Source: an uncultured Acidimicrobiales bacterium
GTDB lineage: Bacteria > Actinomycetota > Acidimicrobiia > Acidimicrobiales > SHLQ01
DNA: 64,000 nt
Direction of reading: 5' to 3'
Assembly: GCA_938041035.1 (NCBI GenBank)
Contig: CALHYX010000044.1
Location: forward strand, 1-64,000
Position numbers and translations under genes: made by a program. The notes beneath the pieces were generated by a model. That model did no database searches, was not told the origin of the DNA, and saw nothing but the letters and a program-made list of their open reading frames with translations. Below, piece by piece: positions 60,751 to 64,000 of this stretch (positions are counted from its first letter, which is position 1; the number at the start of each line of letters is the position of its first letter).

Positions 60751-61533
60751 ATGACCGCAGCAACGCCGGGGGATCGGCCCGCAGTGCAACCCTTCGACTT
60801 TGTCGGCGCGTCCGGCGTCGGCCTCAGCGGCCGACTCCATCTGCCGCCGGACAAGGCGATCGGTTCGGTCCTTTTGGCCCATTGCTTCACCTGTTCGAAG
60901 GACCTGCACACCATGACCCGGCTCGCGCGGGCGCTCACCGAGGCCGGTTACGCAACGCTGCGCTTCGACTTCACCGGACTCGGAGACAGTTCGGGCGACT
61001 TCGCCGAAACGTCCGTGTCGTCCAACGTCGGTGACCTGCGCCGGGCAGCCCTCGCCCTGATCCAGGCCGGCTTTGGTCCGTGCGCCCTCATTGGCCACAG
61101 CCTCGGCGGGGCCGCGGTTCTCCTGGCGGCCGCTCAGCTCAAGACGGTCGAGTCGGTGACGGTGATCGGCGCCCCCGCCCGCGCCGCCCACGTGCGCCAC
61201 CTGTTCGCCGGCCGGGAAAGCGACATCGTCGAGCATGGCCGGGCCGAGGTGAGCATCGGCGGCCGCCCGTTTCATCTCGGGCGGACCTTCGTCGAGGACC
61301 TCGACACGCACGATGTGCTCGAAGCAACCGCCAATCTCAACCGCCCGCTCCTCATCATCACCCCGGGCGACGACCGAACCGTCGACCCGGACCAGGGTCG
61401 AGAACTCTTCGACGCCGCTCGCGAACCCCGGCGCCGGGTGATCATCGACGAAGCCGATCACCTGCTGAGCAAACCCGCCCACGCGAAAGCCGCCGCCGCG
61501 GAGATCGTGGCGTTTCTGAACGAACAACGCTGA
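60751..61533 (+). CDS. Alpha/beta hydrolase family protein
   Basis: A 260-residue hydrolase from ATG 60751 with AGGGGACAC upstream. VLLAHCFTCSKDLHTMTRLARALTEAGYATLRFDFTGLGDSSGDF is a pattern known from hydrolases fused to OsmC domains; here no OsmC part follows. The nucleophile elbow is LIGHSLGGAAVLLAA (Ser), the acid is in ITPGDDRTVDPDQG and the histidine in DEADHLL. Substrate unknown. Confidence 0.92.
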   Translation: MTAATPGDRPAVQPFDFVGASGVGLSGRLHLPPDKAIGSVLLAHCFTCSKDLHTMTRLARALTEAGYATLRFDFTGLGDSSGDFAETSVSSNVGDLRRAALALIQAGFGPCALIGHSLGGAAVLLAAAQLKTVESVTVIGAPARAAHVRHLFAGRESDIVEHGRAEVSIGGRPFHLGRTFVEDLDTHDVLEATANLNRPLLIITPGDDRTVDPDQGRELFDAAREPRRRVIIDEADHLLSKPAHAKAAAAEIVAFLNEQR

Positions 61534-61617
61534 TTACCGGGCACCCCTGAGAAGCTCGGGGAAGGATCAGGGTCATCCCCGATACCCCGATGGCCCCGGA
61601 TCCGAGACGATGGGCTC

Positions 61618-62451
61618 ATGAACGAACGCAGCGCCATCTCGAACCCGATCACCACCACCACCTCATCGGCGATCACCTCTCCGGCCGCCGCCGAGAGCCC
61701 TGTGCGCCGTCGGGAGGCCGTCGCCGCCGCGTGTTTCGCCCTGATGGTCGTGGCGAGCGCCTGTGGATCGTTGAGCGTCACCTTCGGTGACGATATCGAG
61801 GGTTCGGGTAACCGGGTCGACAAGGACTACGACCTGAGTGGCTTCGACGAGATCACGATCGCGGGGGCGTTCGACCTCGTCGTGACCCACGGCGATACCC
61901 ACAGTGTCGCGGTGACCACCGACGACAACCTCCTCCCGTATCTCGAGGTCGGCGTGAGCGGTGACACGCTCCAAATCGACACCGAGGACAACGTGTCCTT
62001 TCGTAGCTCCGAGCCGGTGCGCTTCACGGTGACCCTGCCGAGCCTCACGGTCCTCGACGCCGACGGCGCGGTCGACATCGACCTCGACGGCATCGGCGAC
62101 GGCACAGCATCCGGCGACCTCCACCTCAAGCTCGACGGCGCCGTGAACGTCGAGGGGTCGGTCGAGCTCGATGAGCTCGACGTCGATGTCGACGGCTCGA
62201 GTGACGTGACCCTGACCGGCTCCACGTCGATCCTGACGCTGAGCGCGTCGGGCGGTAGCGACATCGACCTCGCCGCCATGATCGTGGGAACCGCCACGGT
62301 GGACCTCGATGGCGCCATCGACGCCGCGGTGCACGTCACCGATGTCATCAGCGGCTCGGTCGACGGTGCCGTCGACCTCACGGTGTTCGGAAACCCGTCC
62401 TCCACCAACGTCTCGGCCAGCGGCGCCTCCGACGTGGACTACGAGAGCTGA
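61618..62451 (+). CDS. DUF2807 (GIN-domain) lipoprotein
   Basis: A 277-residue protein with a lipobox (MVVASAC) after a signal segment. YDLSGFDEITIAGAFDLVVTHGDTHSVAVTTDDNLLPYLEVGVSGDTLQI is the start of the DUF2807 'head GIN' domain; regular strands such as LDADGAVDIDLDGIGDGT, LSASGGSDIDLAA and VSASGASDVDYES form a right-handed beta-helix. Such proteins are exported; their role is unclear. Asp is unusually frequent. Confidence 0.88.
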   Translation: MNERSAISNPITTTTSSAITSPAAAESPVRRREAVAAACFALMVVASACGSLSVTFGDDIEGSGNRVDKDYDLSGFDEITIAGAFDLVVTHGDTHSVAVTTDDNLLPYLEVGVSGDTLQIDTEDNVSFRSSEPVRFTVTLPSLTVLDADGAVDIDLDGIGDGTASGDLHLKLDGAVNVEGSVELDELDVDVDGSSDVTLTGSTSILTLSASGGSDIDLAAMIVGTATVDLDGAIDAAVHVTDVISGSVDGAVDLTVFGNPSSTNVSASGASDVDYES

Positions 62452-62460
62452 CCGGCGGGG

Positions 62461-63276
62461 TTACGCCAGCACGTCGACGAACCGAGAACGATGTTGCTCC
62501 CACCAGCGGCGCCGGCGCTCATAGCGTTCGGCGCCGTCGGTGTGTCGCCACCGGTCGACGAAGTTTGGATCGCCTGCTTCGAGGCGCCGGCGGACCGCCG
62601 CCGCCACCCGATCCATGGCGTCGTCGAGGGCACCGATCATGTCGGCCCGCTCCTCGGGCGCCAGGCCGTACGCATCGACGATGACCCGCAGTCGACGCGG
62701 GCGGTCGGCGGGCTCGAACCCCAAACGCTCCTGGTCGGAGGCGTCGTCGATCGGAATCCAGAGCCGGGCCAGGTGCGCCAGGTCATAAATCGGGCGCCCC
62801 GGAGCGGCAAACTCAAAGTCGATCAGCGCGACCGCGACACCATCACGAAACACCACGTTGGACAGCTCGCCATCGTTGTGGAGTACCACCGGCCCGCCCG
62901 CCGGGTCGCGCAGGGCATCGCTCCAGCAGTGATCGCCCGGATCGAACGAGCGCGAAGCATCGTGGAACCGGCGCAGGAGCCGGGCGACCGAGCGGAGCGC
63001 GGCGTCGGTCTGACACCACGCCGGATACGGGGCCACGGGCACCTCGCCCTCGATGTAGCCGAGCCGCTCGCGCCCGTTGGGGTCGATGCCGATGGGTTCC
63101 GGTGCGCCATCGAATCCCGCGGCCCGCAGCGCACGAAGAAAGGCGTGGATCGACTCGGTGTGCGGCGTCGAGGGGCGCAACACATGCGAGCCGGAGCGCA
63201 CCACCTGGCCGGCGTTGGCTATGCCGCCGGCCAACGGGCACTCGTCCGGTTGTTTCCCCTCGACTGAACCTGCCAC
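62461..63276 (-). CDS. Phosphotransferase (APH family)
   Basis: About 271 residues from GTG 63276. VVLHNDGELSNVVFRDGVAVALIDFEFAAPGRPIYDLA contains the HNDxxxxN catalytic loop and the D of the metal-binding IDFE, hallmarks of the aminoglycoside/choline kinase fold. Substrate cannot be predicted. It is divergent from a second phosphotransferase gene, separated by 61 bases. Confidence 0.88.
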   Translation of the reverse strand: MAGSVEGKQPDECPLAGGIANAGQVVRSGSHVLRPSTPHTESIHAFLRALRAAGFDGAPEPIGIDPNGRERLGYIEGEVPVAPYPAWCQTDAALRSVARLLRRFHDASRSFDPGDHCWSDALRDPAGGPVVLHNDGELSNVVFRDGVAVALIDFEFAAPGRPIYDLAHLARLWIPIDDASDQERLGFEPADRPRRLRVIVDAYGLAPEERADMIGALDDAMDRVAAAVRRRLEAGDPNFVDRWRHTDGAERYERRRRWWEQHRSRFVDVLA

Positions 63277-63337
63277 ATCGCCACCGTGCCACAGCCGCCG
63301 GCGCCGCGTAGGGTCGCACCCGGAAGGGGAGGACCCG

Positions 63338-64000
63338 TTGAGCACTACCAGGAACGACCAGGCCGATGCCGACAGCAGGCTCGACCACAGCGAGTACGAA
63401 GCTCAGTGCCGCGAGGGCATCACCGCGTGGGTGGCCGCGCACCTGAACGGTCACGTCGAAGCCATCGAACGCCTCGAGCGGTGGCGGCCGCAGTGGAAGG
63501 TCACGTTTCGGTCGGGCGATACGAGTCGGTCTGTGCTGTTTCGCGGCAACCGCCCCATCGCCCCGGTCGAGGCGTTGCGCTTCGAGATGGACACCATGAA
63601 GGTGCTTGAGGCCAACGGCATCCTCGTGCCCCACATCTACGGCTGGGTCGACTCGCCACCGGCGTTCGTCATGGACTGGGTCGAAACCGATGATCGGGCG
63701 CCCGGCATGTTGCACACCGCGATCGACAACCCGACCACCATGACCGACGAACGTTGGCAGGCCACGCTCAACTACATGAAGCATCTCGCCGCCGTACACG
63801 CGGTACCGGTGGAAGAATTCGCCCACGTCGAGCGGCTGGCCAACCCGCCCAGCACGCCGCGCGAGATCGCGCTGCACGCCACCGAGCGGATGCACGCCAT
63901 GGGGGCGATGGCGGGCAACATCGACACCACGCTCGAGTATCTCCAGTCCTGGCTGCGCCGTCACGTCCCGGAACACCGCACCGAGGTGCATTTCATCGCC
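63338..64000 (+). CDS. Phosphotransferase family protein (3' end outside window)
   Basis: Starts at TTG 63338, preceded by a strong AAGGGGAGGA ribosome-binding site; 221 residues are visible and the frame is open to the edge. ERLERWRPQWKVTFRSGDTSRSVLFRG, FEMDTMKVLEANGILVPHIYGWVDSPPAFVMDWVETDD and LNYMKHLAAVHAVPVEEFAHVERL form the N-lobe of the aminoglycoside phosphotransferase/choline kinase fold. The catalytic loop would lie just past the edge (a HFIA-like segment ends the window). The first gene, at 62461-63276, is of the same fold. Confidence 0.8.
   Translation, partial: MSTTRNDQADADSRLDHSEYEAQCREGITAWVAAHLNGHVEAIERLERWRPQWKVTFRSGDTSRSVLFRGNRPIAPVEALRFEMDTMKVLEANGILVPHIYGWVDSPPAFVMDWVETDDRAPGMLHTAIDNPTTMTDERWQATLNYMKHLAAVHAVPVEEFAHVERLANPPSTPREIALHATERMHAMGAMAGNIDTTLEYLQSWLRRHVPEHRTEVHFIA

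Noticed and set aside
1-64000. tRNA, rRNA, CRISPR arrays, insertion sequences and prophage
   Set aside because: No tRNA T-loop and acceptor patterns, no spaced identical repeats of CRISPR type, and no transposase, integrase or phage genes were seen.

Overview
The window is about 64 kb of high-GC chromosomal DNA. It looks like a free-living actinobacterium, most plausibly of the Acidimicrobiia (inference). The supporting signs are F420-type oxidoreductases, a mycothiol-dependent reductase homologue, a Wag31-like DivIVA protein, an LCP cell-wall ligase and many acyl-CoA enzymes. There is no rRNA, tRNA, CRISPR array, prophage or insertion sequence. About 55 genes are packed tightly, often with 4-base ATGA or GTGA overlaps.

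Layout. 1-6.1 kb, minus strand: F420/LLM oxidoreductase, SDR, deazaflavin reductase, YaaA, an aminotransferase and an amidohydrolase. 6.2-10.8 kb, plus: cytochrome P450, an unknown protein, an acyl-CoA dehydrogenase and a Popeye-like membrane protein. 10.8-15.2 kb, minus: a malonate cassette (malonyl-CoA synthetase, malonyl-CoA decarboxylase), a nitroreductase-SRPBCC fusion and a frameshifted PGPGW membrane protein. 15.3-18.3 kb, minus: PhoX-like DUF839 protein and a metal-dependent hydrolase. 18.4-18.6 kb: a hairpin-rich, probably non-coding stretch. 18.7-24.3 kb, plus: SNF2 helicase with a small partner, a selenocysteine-containing DsbA-like reductase and an acyl-CoA dehydrogenase. 24.3-34 kb: geranylgeranyl-reductase-like enzyme, a secreted propeller/poly-proline protein, TetR, DUF1330, an orphan metal-type ABC ATPase, a LysR regulator divergent from inositol-phosphate synthase, and a hypothetical. 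34-39.3 kb: TauD dioxygenase convergent with a sulfatase, a DUF1214 protein, MenB and a flavodoxin-like reductase. 39.4-50.7 kb: a three-part cell-wall enzyme, an acyl-CoA ligase joined to a complete Liv-type ABC transporter, biotin synthase and a thioesterase. 50.8-64 kb: MBL hydrolase, Dabb protein, two M23 peptidases flanking an LCP protein, DivIVA, a CTG-start small gene, PsuG, an MFS/J-domain/GGDEF-like operon, a hydrolase, a DUF2807 lipoprotein and two divergent phosphotransferases.

The strongest discovery is at 22413-23027. A Rv2466c-like (mycothiol-dependent) thioredoxin-fold reductase has an in-frame TGA where the first active-site cysteine of CPWC should be. A nine-pair hairpin with a GGU loop lies 22 bases downstream, as expected of a bacterial SECIS element. 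The gene therefore reads as a selenoprotein with a U-P-W-C centre. The window also encodes inositol-phosphate synthase, which makes the inositol precursor of mycothiol.

Other notable points: three 15-base tandem-repeat arrays (two clearly alike in sequence) inserted in frame in unrelated genes; a divergent pair of apparently leaderless promoters; a CTG start codon inferred from translational coupling; and a transglycosylase/FG-GAP/DD-carboxypeptidase fusion.
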